From NCBI GenBank assembly GCA_902596745.1, contig CACJUZ010000006.1:1-43847 (forward strand): a stretch of DNA of 43,847 bases. The letters are read 5' to 3'. Every line of letters starts with the position of its first letter. The stretch's first letter is position 1. A model generated the notes under the pieces. The model was not told the origin of the DNA and made no database searches. It saw only the letters and a list, made by a program, of their open reading frames with translations. The position numbers and the translations under genes are program-made. This DNA comes from an uncultured Pelagibacteraceae bacterium. Its GTDB lineage: Bacteria > Pseudomonadota > Alphaproteobacteria > Pelagibacterales > Pelagibacteraceae. Below are positions 8,209 to 17,059 of this stretch, piece by piece.

Positions 8209-8598
8209 TTAAATTAATGACATTAGCTGATCTGGTAACTTCGTAATTTTACCTTTTGAAGAAACTACAGCTAATTCAATTGTGGATGTAAAAATCATTT
8301 TATTGCCTTTTTCGATATTTTGTTCAAGAACTAGTCTTACTGGGCTTTTTTCTACTATCTTTGAAACGACGGTCAAATCATCTTCAAATCTAGCTGGTGC
8401 TATATATTTTGATGAAAGAGACTTTACCACAAAAATGACATTAAATTTATCTTTTAGCTCGAGATGTTTGAGTTTTAACTTTTCATAAATAAGTTCTGTT
8501 CTAGCTCTCTCAGTAAATTTAAAATAATTAGCATAAAATACAACTCCTCCAGCGTCCGTATCTTCGTAATATATTCTCACTTTAAATTTATGATCCAT
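8209..8598 (-). CDS. ybgC: YbgC-type acyl-CoA thioesterase (hotdog fold)
   Basis: The frame is open from 8679, but the ATG at 8598 (MDHKFKVRIYYEDTDAGG) gives 129 residues, matching YbgC proteins, whereas the longer form adds 27 basic residues foreign to the family. The catalytic Asp15 is in the signature YYEDTDAGGVVFYANYFKF, followed by ERARTE. YbgC hydrolyses short- to medium-chain acyl-CoA or acyl-ACP thioesters and usually precedes tolQRAB-pal. No tol gene is present here; it lies instead upstream of purE. Confidence 0.9.
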   Translation of the reverse strand: MDHKFKVRIYYEDTDAGGVVFYANYFKFTERARTELIYEKLKLKHLELKDKFNVIFVVKSLSSKYIAPARFEDDLTVVSKIVEKSPVRLVLEQNIEKGNKMIFTSTIELAVVSSKGKITKLPDQLMSLI

Positions 8599-8709
8599 TA
8601 GATGAATATATGTTCTTATTTGTACAACTGCAACTTGCTTAAATTTCTTTCTTATTTTGAACAATTTTATGACAACCAATCTACTAAATTAGTATTTAAA
8701 TAAATAATT

Positions 8710-8913
8710 ATGAAAATATTATCAATTGCAACTTTACTACTTATGTTGACAAACTGTGCCGGTGGTAATGTAGCAAAAATCAAATTAGGCAAAAAATGTA
8801 CAGTTGCTGACTCAAAGCAAATTCAAGAGTCCTCACTTATCTGGTTCGTGTCTAAAGAAGCACTCGATGACTTCGATAAAAGGATCAATAAAAAACATTG
8901 TTTAAATAGTTAA
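8710..8913 (+). CDS. Small putative lipoprotein (67 aa)
   Basis: The N-terminus MKILSIATLLLMLTNCAGG has a short charged start, a hydrophobic core and a lipobox LTNC (Cys16), so the mature protein of ~52 residues would be lipid-anchored after processing by Lgt and LspA. The mature part has two more Cys (in KKCTVADS and KKHCLNS) that could form a disulfide in the periplasm. No family is recognised. A strong hairpin (8942-8972) follows the stop and may end its transcript. Confidence 0.7.
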   Translation: MKILSIATLLLMLTNCAGGNVAKIKLGKKCTVADSKQIQESSLIWFVSKEALDDFDKRINKKHCLNS

Positions 8914-8941
8914 TTTATTTAGAAAAAAAACAAAAATGTGC

Positions 8942-8972
8942 TAATAAGGGATAATGTCATTATCCCTTATTA
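8942..8972 (+). repeat. 14-bp perfect inverted repeat, possible terminator or translational switch
   Basis: The arms 8942-8955 and 8959-8972 (core AATAAGGGATAAT / ATTATCCCTTATT) pair perfectly around a 3-base loop. It follows the small lipoprotein gene and fits a terminator stem, although the T-run is weak. The start codon (8954-8956) and the only purine-rich candidate ribosome site of the next small gene lie inside the 5' arm and loop, so folding would hide them. Confidence 0.65.
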
Positions 8973-9127
8973 ATGCTTTAGTAGTCTTATTTATTTTATT
9001 AATTATGATGCCATTAATAATAAGTAGAAAAGCTGAAAACAATTCAAAAAGTTTAAATGAGTGGGATAATATTAAGGAATATGGAAAAAAGATTAATGAT
9101 AAAGCTAGAAATAAAAAAAATTTATGA
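8954..9127 (+). CDS. Small single-helix membrane protein (57 aa), coupled to the next gene
   Basis: This short gene runs from ATG 8954 to TGA 9125-9127. Its product has one hydrophobic helix (about residues 4-23, INALVVLFILLIMMPLII) followed by a hydrophilic, Lys/Asn-rich tail, so it should be anchored with the tail in the cytoplasm. Support for reality: it fills an otherwise empty gap, and its end overlaps the start of the downstream hydrolase gene as ATGA (9124-9127), the usual sign of translational coupling. The family is not recognised. Its start sits within a strong hairpin. Confidence 0.6.
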   Translation: MSLSLINALVVLFILLIMMPLIISRKAENNSKSLNEWDNIKEYGKKINDKARNKKNL

Positions 9128-10173
9128 AATTAAATTTCATATATTTTTTGGTTTTAAATATATTAATTTCAGTTAACGTTATGGCGGAAAAACCATATCA
9201 CCACCTGGCAGACGGAACCTTTAGAAATCCGGAAGGATCGCCCGAAAGGGATCCGAACATTAAATGGTCGTATAAAGTCTTCAATGATGAAAGAAAAAAA
9301 ATTAAAATCAATTTTCCTAATGATCATGTTGTTCCAAGAAGTAAGGTTCTTAAAGACCTAAATGATAACTTTAAAAATGATTATATTGCATGGATAGGGC
9401 ATGCAACATTTTTAATTAAACTTGGAAATACAACAATTATTACTGACCCATTGTTTTCAAAAAATACAGGACCTTTAATTTTTGGTCCGAAAAGGTATGT
9501 CGATCCGGCTATTAATATTGACGAGGTACCTAAAACTGATATCTTTCTACTGACACACAATCATTATGACCATCTAGACATTAATGCTGTAAGGAACTTT
9601 CCACATAAAGATGCAAAAGTAATTACTCCATTAAAATTATCAAAATATTTTAATCGTTACAAAGACGTTAATGAATTAGACTGGTATGAAAAAATCAAAA
9701 TTAATGAAGAATTACAAATTACACTTTTACCTGCTGTTCATTGGTCAAAAAGAAGTTTATTTGATACGAACAAAACTTTGTGGGGAAACTATTTAATCGA
9801 GTATAAAAACAAAAAAATTTTATTTGCGTGTGATACTGGTGTGGGAGGTATTTACAAAGAACTTGGAAACAAATATGGACCTATGGATATTACTTTTATT
9901 AATATTGGAGCATACAATTTTTTTCCAATTATGCCCAAAAAAGATAAATCAGTTTATCATACAAATCCAGAGGAAGCTTTGGATATAGCAAGAGATCTTA
10001 AAAGTAAAAAAGTCATAGGTATGCATTGGGGAACAGTCATTCTTTCTTTAGAACCTATAATGGAACCACCCGAAAGATTTAAAAATAATGCAGAGAAATT
10101 TGGTTTTGAAAAAAATGATGCAATTATTTTTAAAATCGGACAAGTAACAAAATTATCTGAAATTTTAGATTAA
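9124..10173 (+). CDS. Exported metallo-beta-lactamase-fold hydrolase, NAPE-PLD/UlaG-like
   Basis: A 349-residue protein with a signal peptide (hydrophobic 5-19, probable cleavage after VMA at 20-22), so probably periplasmic. The MBL core shows His145, His147, Asp149 and His150 in LTHNHYDHLD, His206 in PAVHWS, Asp237 in FACDTG and His301 in GMHWGT, a complete two-metal site. The segments ADGTFRNPEGSPE and WIGHATFLI place it near the N-acyl-phosphatidylethanolamine phospholipase D-like/UlaG-like branch. Phospholipid or lactone hydrolysis is plausible, but the substrate is not shown. It is coupled to the 57-residue membrane protein upstream and converges on the next gene with stops sharing TTAA (10170-10173). 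Confidence 0.85.
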   Translation: MKLNFIYFLVLNILISVNVMAEKPYHHLADGTFRNPEGSPERDPNIKWSYKVFNDERKKIKINFPNDHVVPRSKVLKDLNDNFKNDYIAWIGHATFLIKLGNTTIITDPLFSKNTGPLIFGPKRYVDPAINIDEVPKTDIFLLTHNHYDHLDINAVRNFPHKDAKVITPLKLSKYFNRYKDVNELDWYEKIKINEELQITLLPAVHWSKRSLFDTNKTLWGNYLIEYKNKKILFACDTGVGGIYKELGNKYGPMDITFINIGAYNFFPIMPKKDKSVYHTNPEEALDIARDLKSKKVIGMHWGTVILSLEPIMEPPERFKNNAEKFGFEKNDAIIFKIGQVTKLSEILD

Positions 10174-11351
10174 TTTAATTTTTTTTTATACTCTCTGTCA
10201 ATCATTGAAGTTAAAGAGTCAACAAGTGAATCGGAAAATTTAAAAATTTCATTTGGTTTATATTCATTAGACTGACCTTTTGCTGGGTCAGTTTTATCTT
10301 CAACGATAATATTTGAATTTGGATCATTATTTTTTAAATACACTAACATAATCCAATTTTCATCCACCTCTTCATCTAGTTTAATAAAAATTTCAGAAGT
10401 CTCGTATCGTCTATCAATGACTCTTAAAAGCGACATTTTTTTTGGTAACCACCTTCTGTTAAGCTGAAAAATGCAAGAGGCCATACTTCTATAAAAGCTC
10501 TCCAAGTTATTTTCAATTTTTTCTCTGGCAATATTAAATTGTCTTTCTTTTTCCAATAGATCTGATCTAGTATCATTATCTGAAACCTCTATACCTAATT
10601 GTTCAATTCTCTCTCTTATCTTTTGATCTCTTATAGCTTGATATTTTAATTTAATTTTTTCTATTCTTTCTTGGACTTCTTCATAATTTTCTCTTTCTTG
10701 ACTTAAAACAAATTTTTCTAAATTTTTAATCTCTAGGGCTTCTCTTTTCCTAAATTGTTCAATTTTTCTTTCCAATTTAATTTTTTCGTAAAATAATCTT
10801 TGTTTTTCAGCTTGTTCTTTTCTAACCTGGGCTTGTTCTTCTCTTATAAATTTCTTTAACTCTATTTTCCTTTCTTTAACTAATTTTATTTCTTCTTTTA
10901 TTTCACTTTGTTTTGCTTTTAATTCTTCTCGCTTCATCATTTTATCTCTTTTGATTATTTCATCTTTTTCCTTTTTCATTTGCTTAAGCTGTTCCAATCT
11001 TTTTCTTTCTCTTTCTTCTTCAATAACCTGTTTAAATGAGCTGATTTTGTCTGAAATATTTTGGAAAAAACTTTGAAGTTTTTGATCTATATTAAAGTTA
11101 ATTTTAAAATTAAAATTAAATTTATCGGTAAATCTTATAATTTTTCTGAAAGTTTCCTTTGCAGATTTTTTTCTTTTTTTTAACCTAGTTTTTCTTTTTT
11201 TTGCTGAAAGTTTTGTTTTTTTTTTAAAAGAACGTTTTTTAATTTTTTTTACTCTTTTTTTAGATTTAAATCTTGTTTTAATCCTTTTTTTTAATTTCAG
11301 TTTTTTCTTAATTCGAGCTTTTTTTCTATTTTTTCTCTTTTTTTTTTTCAT
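10170..11351 (-). CDS. Protein with extreme Lys/Arg N-terminal tail and long coiled coil (393 aa)
   Basis: I do not recognise this family. Of the first 65 residues, 43 are Lys or Arg, and the first acidic residue is Glu66. Residues ~110-270 are Glu/Lys/Arg-rich heptad-like sequence (for example KKEKDEIIKRDKMMKREEL), typical of a long coiled coil. The C-terminal ~120 residues form a non-repetitive region with predicted strands (MSLLRVIDRRYETSEIFIKL, NWIMLVYLKNN) and look like a folded domain. There is no signal peptide or membrane segment. The tail could bind nucleic acid or anionic membrane, and the coiled coil could bridge or oligomerise; both are inference. It may be transcribed with cfa, which lies 26 bases upstream. 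Confidence 0.75.
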   Translation of the reverse strand: MKKKKRKNRKKARIKKKLKLKKRIKTRFKSKKRVKKIKKRSFKKKTKLSAKKRKTRLKKRKKSAKETFRKIIRFTDKFNFNFKINFNIDQKLQSFFQNISDKISSFKQVIEEERERKRLEQLKQMKKEKDEIIKRDKMMKREELKAKQSEIKEEIKLVKERKIELKKFIREEQAQVRKEQAEKQRLFYEKIKLERKIEQFRKREALEIKNLEKFVLSQERENYEEVQERIEKIKLKYQAIRDQKIRERIEQLGIEVSDNDTRSDLLEKERQFNIAREKIENNLESFYRSMASCIFQLNRRWLPKKMSLLRVIDRRYETSEIFIKLDEEVDENWIMLVYLKNNDPNSNIIVEDKTDPAKGQSNEYKPNEIFKFSDSLVDSLTSMIDREYKKKLN

Positions 11352-11377
11352 ACCTGATAGTAATTAAATATCAGTTT

Positions 11378-12583
11378 TTATGAATATATATAGTCTCTTG
11401 TAGGTCGAGCCGCATTAAAGTTTTTCACAATTTGTAATTGAAATACCACTAAGTCTCTATATCTAAATGCTGCAGCACAACTAGCTAGATAAAAAGACCA
11501 CATTTTTACAAATTTTTCATCAAACATGTCTTTTACTAAATCTTTTTTTTCTAAGAACCTATTTAACCAACTTACAAGTGTTTTGTCGTAATGACGTATT
11601 AGAGTTTCTGTATCAGCAACAATTAAACCAGTTTTTTCAATTGGCTTAACAATTTGACTTAAAGAGGGGCAGACGCCTCCAGGAAAAATATATTTATTAA
11701 TAAATTTGTTAGGCGGAGAGGGTTTGTCTACTACGCCTATTGTATGTAATAAAAACAATCCATCATCTTTTAAAAGTTTATTTATCGATTTAAAAAAAAT
11801 ATTATAAAATTTTTTTCCTACATGTTCAAACATTCCAACCGAATAAATTCTATCGTATTTACCTTTGACTTCTCTATAGTCTGCCAATTCAAAAGAAACT
11901 TGGTTATCTAAATTTAATTCTTTAGCTTTTTTTTTACAGTAGTTAATTTGATTTTTGCTAAGAGATATTCCCTTGACCTCACATCCCTTCTGTTTTGCTA
12001 TTTCAAAAGCCATTCCTCCCCATCCACAACCAACTTCTAAAATCTTTTGCCCACTTTTAATATTTAGTTTTTTAATTATATGATTTATCTTATTTTGTTG
12101 TGCCTCTTCTAATGTTTTAGTATCTTCCTTCCAGTAAGCACAAGAATATTGTCTGTGTTTTGTATCCAAAAATATATCATATAATTTTTCTCCTTTTTCA
12201 CCTCCTATATCGTAGTGATGTTCAACATTTTTTCTAGCTTTACCCGGCAAATTGAAATTTGAAATAAATCTTACTGCTTGAAAAATTTTTTTCGAAAAGA
12301 GGCTAGCTGTAGTTATTTCCTCTCTACCTAAATTTTCCAATAAAGACATCAAGAATTCTTCTAAACTTCCATTTTTGATCAATATTTCATTTCTCATATA
12401 TGCCTCTGGAAACTCCAGCTCAGGGTCAAGAATTAGTTTCCATTTTAAATTTTCTTTTAATAATTTAATGGTAATTGGATTATTTTTTCTTGGATTTCCA
12501 CAAATATATTTTTGACCTGTGGAGTCCTCTAAAATAATTCCATCTTTTTTATAAATTTTACTTAACACTTTTGCTAAAATCAT
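11378..12583 (-). CDS. cfa: Cyclopropane-fatty-acyl-phospholipid synthase family methyltransferase
   Basis: Cfa transfers a methylene from S-adenosylmethionine to double bonds of membrane phospholipid acyl chains at the inner membrane. The 401-residue protein has the family layout: an N-terminal lipid-binding domain, then VEHHYDIGGEKGEKLYDIFL, the SAM-binding ILEVGCGWGGMAFEIA, and the active-site region YSVGMFEHVGKKFY. The bicarbonate/Cys-type region follows with YIFPGGVCPS. A related 'methyl-branching' or methoxylating role cannot be excluded. It lies 3 bases after a DapA-family gene on the same strand, so the two are probably in one transcript, though no shared pathway is obvious. Confidence 0.93.
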   Translation of the reverse strand: MILAKVLSKIYKKDGIILEDSTGQKYICGNPRKNNPITIKLLKENLKWKLILDPELEFPEAYMRNEILIKNGSLEEFLMSLLENLGREEITTASLFSKKIFQAVRFISNFNLPGKARKNVEHHYDIGGEKGEKLYDIFLDTKHRQYSCAYWKEDTKTLEEAQQNKINHIIKKLNIKSGQKILEVGCGWGGMAFEIAKQKGCEVKGISLSKNQINYCKKKAKELNLDNQVSFELADYREVKGKYDRIYSVGMFEHVGKKFYNIFFKSINKLLKDDGLFLLHTIGVVDKPSPPNKFINKYIFPGGVCPSLSQIVKPIEKTGLIVADTETLIRHYDKTLVSWLNRFLEKKDLVKDMFDEKFVKMWSFYLASCAAAFRYRDLVVFQLQIVKNFNAARPTRDYIYS

Positions 12584-12586
12584 ATT

Positions 12587-13471
12587 TTAAGCTGCAATAT
12601 TTTTATTTAAATCAAATTTCAAACTTTCAAGTTTTTCTAATAATTCTTTATTGTCTTTGGAATTAAGTAAGGTTAATGGTGGCAACAAATTTTTAAAATG
12701 AGAATTTTGAGTTGCCATGAAACTATGAAGACCAGAAATTAAATTATAATTATCAAAAGCACGTCTAACCTGAATTAATTTTTCATTATTAGTTTGTGAT
12801 TTGTTGTTTTCGTAACTATCAAAAACATCTCTGGCTAGTTTATGAGTTACATTAGCTATAGCTGATATACATCCTGAGCATCCAATTTCTAAACCTTTAA
12901 GTAACTTAGACTCATCTCCAGGAAACATAAGAAAACCTTTTATTTTAAGAGTGTCATATAAGTTGTAAGTAGAATCTTTACATCCAATAATGTTTTTTGG
13001 AAATGTGTCTACTAATTTCTTAACAAAATTTCCCTCAAATTTAAAACCACTAAGTTTTTCAAAGTTATATAAAATAATTTTTACTTTAGGAATATTTTGA
13101 ATTATTTTCGCATAAAATTCGTAAACCCCGTTTTCAGTATTTCCTTTATAATATGCCGGTGGCATTATAAGAAAATTTTGAAAATCAAATTCCATTGAAT
13201 ATTTTATAAATTCTATGGTTTCTTTTAGTGAGTTACTTCCAGTGCCTAAGTGAAAATTTTTTTTAAATTTGCTTAATGGAAGTTTTGAAACAAGTTCTTT
13301 TTTTTCAGCCATTGAGATCAATTGACTTTGTCCTGTAGATCCAAAAAAGAAAACACCGTGCAGACCTTTTGCAATTATATTCTCGGCATGTGATATTGTT
13401 TCATTAACATTTAATGAGCCATTTTCATCTAAAACGCTCAGAGTTGCTGCATAGACACCTTTTTTAATCAT
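12587..13471 (-). CDS. DapA/NAL-family aldolase (dihydrodipicolinate synthase-like)
   Basis: A 294-residue (beta/alpha)8 class I aldolase. The ATG at 13471 is preferred; the frame also has a TTG 4 codons earlier. The Schiff-base lysine (Lys165, IIGCKDST) and the catalytic tyrosine (Tyr135, KIILYNFE) are present, and FFGSTGQSQLIS replaces the GTTGE phosphate-loop motif of true DapA. The family includes dihydrodipicolinate synthase, N-acetylneuraminate lyase and keto-deoxy-sugar aldolases. The altered loop and the absence of lysine-pathway neighbours make a catabolic or sugar-acid lyase role as likely as DapA itself. It precedes cfa by 3 bases. Confidence 0.85.
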   Translation of the reverse strand: MIKKGVYAATLSVLDENGSLNVNETISHAENIIAKGLHGVFFFGSTGQSQLISMAEKKELVSKLPLSKFKKNFHLGTGSNSLKETIEFIKYSMEFDFQNFLIMPPAYYKGNTENGVYEFYAKIIQNIPKVKIILYNFEKLSGFKFEGNFVKKLVDTFPKNIIGCKDSTYNLYDTLKIKGFLMFPGDESKLLKGLEIGCSGCISAIANVTHKLARDVFDSYENNKSQTNNEKLIQVRRAFDNYNLISGLHSFMATQNSHFKNLLPPLTLLNSKDNKELLEKLESLKFDLNKNIAA

Positions 13472-13518
13472 AATCTTACCCAAATTTATATGTCTAAGTT
13501 ATAATAATATATTTCAAA

Positions 13519-14463
13519 ATGAAAGTTCTTGTTATACAGCAAAGGTACGGTATAGGGGATATGCTTATATTTTTGCCCTATCTAAAGGCTATTGCAAAAA
13601 AAAATAATACAAAAATTTCTTTATTGGCAAAAAAAACTTCAAGATCTTCTGAATTATTTAATGCAGAGAATTTTTTAGATGAGATCATAAATCTTGATAC
13701 TACTAATGATGGAATTTTAGGTTTCTTTAAACTTTCTAGAGAAATTAAAAAAAGAAAATTTGATAAAGTATATATATTTAATGGTTCTATAAGATACAAA
13801 CTTCTAGCTTTTTTTTCGGGTATAAAAAAAATATATCAATATCCTCTTTTTACCTCTAAAGACGTAATATTTCATACGGCAAAAGTCTTCACTGAAACAT
13901 GTGTTGGTAAAATTTTATCGACTGAACCAAATTTGTTTTTAAGAACTGAAGATGTAATAGCTGCGAAAAAAACTTATGCTATTAATGATCAAACTCAAAA
14001 TATAATTTTAGGTATTTCTGCTTCTGGACCAACAAAAAGATGGGATATAGATAATTATATTAAATTGGCTTTAAAATTAAATCATTATAAGAAATGTAAG
14101 TTTTTTATTGCGGCAGGTAAAGATGATTCAGAGATTGTTGATAAAATAAAGATTTCAAAAATCAATTCGGACTTATTTACTCTAGAAAACTTATCAATTT
14201 CAAAAATTCTTCCTATTATTAAAAATTGCAATTTATATATTGGAAATGATACCGGATTTATGCATATAAGTGCTGCGCTCGGAATAAAATCAATTGGTAT
14301 TTTTACAGACTCTCCAGCTTATTCTTATAGTGGTTATTCAAAAAATATAATTCCAATAGTTCCAGAGGGAGAGACTATTAAAAGTACAACGCACGACACG
14401 TTAGGAAAAGACAAAGTGTCTTTTGAAAAAGTATTTGAAAATGCTAAAAGTTTATTAAATTAA
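13519..14463 (+). CDS. Glycosyltransferase family 9 (heptosyltransferase-like)
   Basis: The 314-residue protein has the GT9/WaaC-WaaF layout of two Rossmann-like domains. The N-terminal VIQQRYGIGDMLIFLPYLKA is the usual acceptor-domain start, and the donor site segment YIGNDTGFMHISAALG carries the family DTGxMHxAA motif. GT9 enzymes add heptose or related sugars to lipopolysaccharide core at the cytoplasmic face of the inner membrane. No other LPS genes are adjacent. It diverges from the DapA-like gene (47 bases between starts) and converges on a membrane J-protein, the stops sharing TTAA at 14460-14463. Confidence 0.88.
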   Translation: MKVLVIQQRYGIGDMLIFLPYLKAIAKKNNTKISLLAKKTSRSSELFNAENFLDEIINLDTTNDGILGFFKLSREIKKRKFDKVYIFNGSIRYKLLAFFSGIKKIYQYPLFTSKDVIFHTAKVFTETCVGKILSTEPNLFLRTEDVIAAKKTYAINDQTQNIILGISASGPTKRWDIDNYIKLALKLNHYKKCKFFIAAGKDDSEIVDKIKISKINSDLFTLENLSISKILPIIKNCNLYIGNDTGFMHISAALGIKSIGIFTDSPAYSYSGYSKNIIPIVPEGETIKSTTHDTLGKDKVSFEKVFENAKSLLN

Positions 14464-14960
14464 TTGAAGTCTGTTTTTATAATTTTTTCTTTTGCCTCAT
14501 TGACTAACTGACTTAAGCGTTCTGAGTTAACATCGCGGTTCATATCAGGATGAATTTTTTTTTGTAATTTGGCTGCAGATTTTAAAACGTCTTCTTTAGA
14601 ACATCCCTTCTTTAAGCCTAAAATCTTATAACTTTCTTCTGTAGATATGCTTGAAGTAGCCTTAGATCCTTTGTTTCCGAATCTTCCTGAACTTCGAAGA
14701 ACTTGAATTAATCTCCACAATTGAAACAGTTGTAAAGCGGTAAAACCTTTTATTTTTAATCCACTTAAAAGAATTAACAAAAAAGGTAATGAAAATATAT
14801 ATTTGCCTCCAATAGTTAAAATTGCGGCTAAAAAGATAGATATAACAATTGCTAGTCTTTTTAAAAATTGGGCAATTTTTTTAGAGCTAGTTTTTGCAAA
14901 CCAATTTAAAAATAAATAAACGATGACAAATATGATAATTCCAATTAAAAACCAATTCAT
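14460..14960 (-). CDS. Membrane-anchored J-domain protein (DjlA/Tim14-like layout)
   Basis: A 166-residue protein with hydrophobic segments at about 3-18 and 35-65, a linker rich in Ser/Gly/Lys, and a C-terminal J domain (about 109-163) with the diagnostic HPD at 137-139 (KKIHPDMNRD). The J domain would stimulate DnaK ATPase at the cytoplasmic face of the membrane. This order, membrane part first and J domain last, resembles mitochondrial Tim14/Pam18 and similar alphaproteobacterial proteins rather than classic DnaJ; the Gly/Phe and zinc regions are absent. It diverges from the oligopeptidase gene with a 13-base gap. Confidence 0.88.
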   Translation of the reverse strand: MNWFLIGIIIFVIVYLFLNWFAKTSSKKIAQFLKRLAIVISIFLAAILTIGGKYIFSLPFLLILLSGLKIKGFTALQLFQLWRLIQVLRSSGRFGNKGSKATSSISTEESYKILGLKKGCSKEDVLKSAAKLQKKIHPDMNRDVNSERLSQLVNEAKEKIIKTDFN

Positions 14961-14973
14961 ATAAATATTTATA

Positions 14974-17052
14974 ATGAATATACCAAAATTAAAGAAAATA
15001 AAGAGTGAGAAAAAGTATCATAATACAACTTTAAAAGATGATTATTCTTGGGTCGATCAGCCTGATATTTTGGATGTTTTAAAAAACCCAAATAAACTAC
15101 TTCCTGAAGTTAAAAAATATATAGAGGAAAATAACCTATTAACTGAAAAATACTTTGACAATGTTAAAGATTTACAAAAAAAACTTTTCGATGAAATCAA
15201 ATCAAAAATAAAGCTTGATGACACTTCCTTAAAATTTAAAGATAAGAAGTTCTTTTATTGGAGTAAAACTGAGACTAAAGGAAATTATGGTAAAAGGTTA
15301 AGACAAATAATTGATAAGTCAAAGCCAGAGGAAATCTATTTTGATGGAGATCTTGAGAAAAAAAAATCTGGTTCTAAATATTTTGGTTTAGGCAGTGTTA
15401 GTGTTTCACATAATGATGACTTAATGGCATATTCATTGGATTTAAAAGGATCTGAATATTATACTATATATCTTAGAGATTTAAGTAATAACAAAAATTT
15501 ATCTGATCAAATTGAAAATACTAGTGGTGGTATTACTTGGTCTTTGGATAGTAAAAGTTTTTACTATTCCAAATTAGATAAATTTCATAGACCAAGACAA
15601 ATTTTTAAACACAACATAGGTGAACCTGTTAATAATGATGAGCTTATTTTTGAAGAAAAAGATGAAACATTTACATGTAGTATTAGTTTATCATCTGATG
15701 AAAAATATTTTATAATCTCTACCTCTGATCATATTACTACCGAGGAATATTTTTTTGAGTCAAATAACAAAAATATTAAACCAAAATTATTCAAAAAACG
15801 AAAAATAGATGTACGCTATTCTGTGGACTCTTGGAAAGATTTTTTCTATGTCCACACTAATGAAAATGCAAGAGACTATAAAATTTTAAGATGTAAAAAA
15901 GAAGATATTGAAAATTTAGAAGAATTTGTACCACCAAAAAAAGAAACAGTTATTGGGGGGTTAGAGTTTCTAGATAATTATATTCTAAGAGCTGAAAAAT
16001 CAGATGCAATTCAAAAGATATTTGTAAGAAATTTAAATACGAATAAAGAGGAAGAAATTAAAATATCTGATGAACCGATTGGTGTTCCAGGTGTAAGTTT
16101 AATGCAGAAGGATTCAAATACATCTAGAATAAGGATTAGTTGGGAAAGTATGGCTACACCAGGTAAAATCTTTGAATACGATTTAAAAACCAAGGAAAGA
16201 AAATTAGTTAAAGAGGTAGAAATTCCCTCTGGTCATGATCCAAACAAATATGTTGTTGAGAGAATTAAAGCTAAATCTCATGATGGCCGGATGATACCAA
16301 TTAGTCTAGTCAGATTAAAAAGTGCAAAACAAGACGGAAAATCCAAAATATTATTATACGCTTATGGTGCATATAAACATAGCGTATCTCCATCTTTTAG
16401 CGCATCTAGATTTTGTTTGGTAGATAGAGGTATAACTTTTGCTATTGCACATGTAAGAGGTGGAGGAGATTTAGGAGACAGTTGGCACACTGAGGGAAAA
16501 AAGAAGTTTAAGAAAAATACCTTTCATGATTATATCGCGTGTGCAAAACATCTAATTAATCAAAGATATACGCATGAAGGTGGTTTGTGTTTTTACGGAG
16601 GAAGTGCCGGAGGACTTACTGGGGGTAGTGTTGCTAATATGGCTCCAGAACTATTTTTTGCAATGCTTTTGCTTGTGCCTTTTGTAGATACTATGACAAC
16701 GATGTTAAATGAAAAACTTCCACTGACACCTGCAGAATGGGAACTTTGGGGAAATCCAATTAAAAGTAAAGAGTACTTTGAATACATACTGTCTTATTCT
16801 CCATATAATAATTTAGGCAAAAAAAAATACCCTCCTATGTTAATAACATCATCAATATTTGATAATAGAGTTTTATATTCTGAACCTGTAAAATATATCG
16901 CTAAGCTTAGAGATGTTAAAGAAGATGACAATGAACAACTTTTAAAGTGTAAAATGGAAGCAGCTGGTCACGGAGGTATGAGTGGTAGAGATAACGCCAT
17001 TAAAGAACTTGCAGAAGAATATAGTTTCATATTGAAGAATGCGAAGTATTAA
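14974..17052 (+). CDS. ptrB: Oligopeptidase B (prolyl oligopeptidase family, S9A)
   Basis: The 692-residue length and domain order (beta-propeller, then alpha/beta hydrolase) fit oligopeptidase B. The N-terminal YHNTTLKDDYSWV is typical. The catalytic triad is visible: Ser544 in YGGSAGG, Asp630 in FDNRV and His666 in AAGHGGMSG. The segments FAIAHVRGGGDLGDSWH and FHDYIACAKHLI are family signatures. These cytoplasmic enzymes cleave small peptides after basic residues (PtrB) or proline (Prep); the acidic S1 determinants cannot be resolved by eye, but overall similarity favours PtrB. There is no signal peptide. Confidence 0.93.
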   Translation: MNIPKLKKIKSEKKYHNTTLKDDYSWVDQPDILDVLKNPNKLLPEVKKYIEENNLLTEKYFDNVKDLQKKLFDEIKSKIKLDDTSLKFKDKKFFYWSKTETKGNYGKRLRQIIDKSKPEEIYFDGDLEKKKSGSKYFGLGSVSVSHNDDLMAYSLDLKGSEYYTIYLRDLSNNKNLSDQIENTSGGITWSLDSKSFYYSKLDKFHRPRQIFKHNIGEPVNNDELIFEEKDETFTCSISLSSDEKYFIISTSDHITTEEYFFESNNKNIKPKLFKKRKIDVRYSVDSWKDFFYVHTNENARDYKILRCKKEDIENLEEFVPPKKETVIGGLEFLDNYILRAEKSDAIQKIFVRNLNTNKEEEIKISDEPIGVPGVSLMQKDSNTSRIRISWESMATPGKIFEYDLKTKERKLVKEVEIPSGHDPNKYVVERIKAKSHDGRMIPISLVRLKSAKQDGKSKILLYAYGAYKHSVSPSFSASRFCLVDRGITFAIAHVRGGGDLGDSWHTEGKKKFKKNTFHDYIACAKHLINQRYTHEGGLCFYGGSAGGLTGGSVANMAPELFFAMLLLVPFVDTMTTMLNEKLPLTPAEWELWGNPIKSKEYFEYILSYSPYNNLGKKKYPPMLITSSIFDNRVLYSEPVKYIAKLRDVKEDDNEQLLKCKMEAAGHGGMSGRDNAIKELAEEYSFILKNAKY

Positions 17053-17059
17053 ATATCCT

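Noticed and set aside
8599-8679. Long N-terminal extension of ybgC
   Set aside because: The extra 27 basic residues do not match the family, and ATG 8598 gives the normal start immediately before the YYEDTDAGG motif.
11150-11351. Lys/Arg tail as a frameshift or assembly artefact
   Set aside because: The frame stays open over about 65 codons with mixed AAA, AAG, AGA and CGT-type codons and continues into the coiled coil, which random error would not produce.
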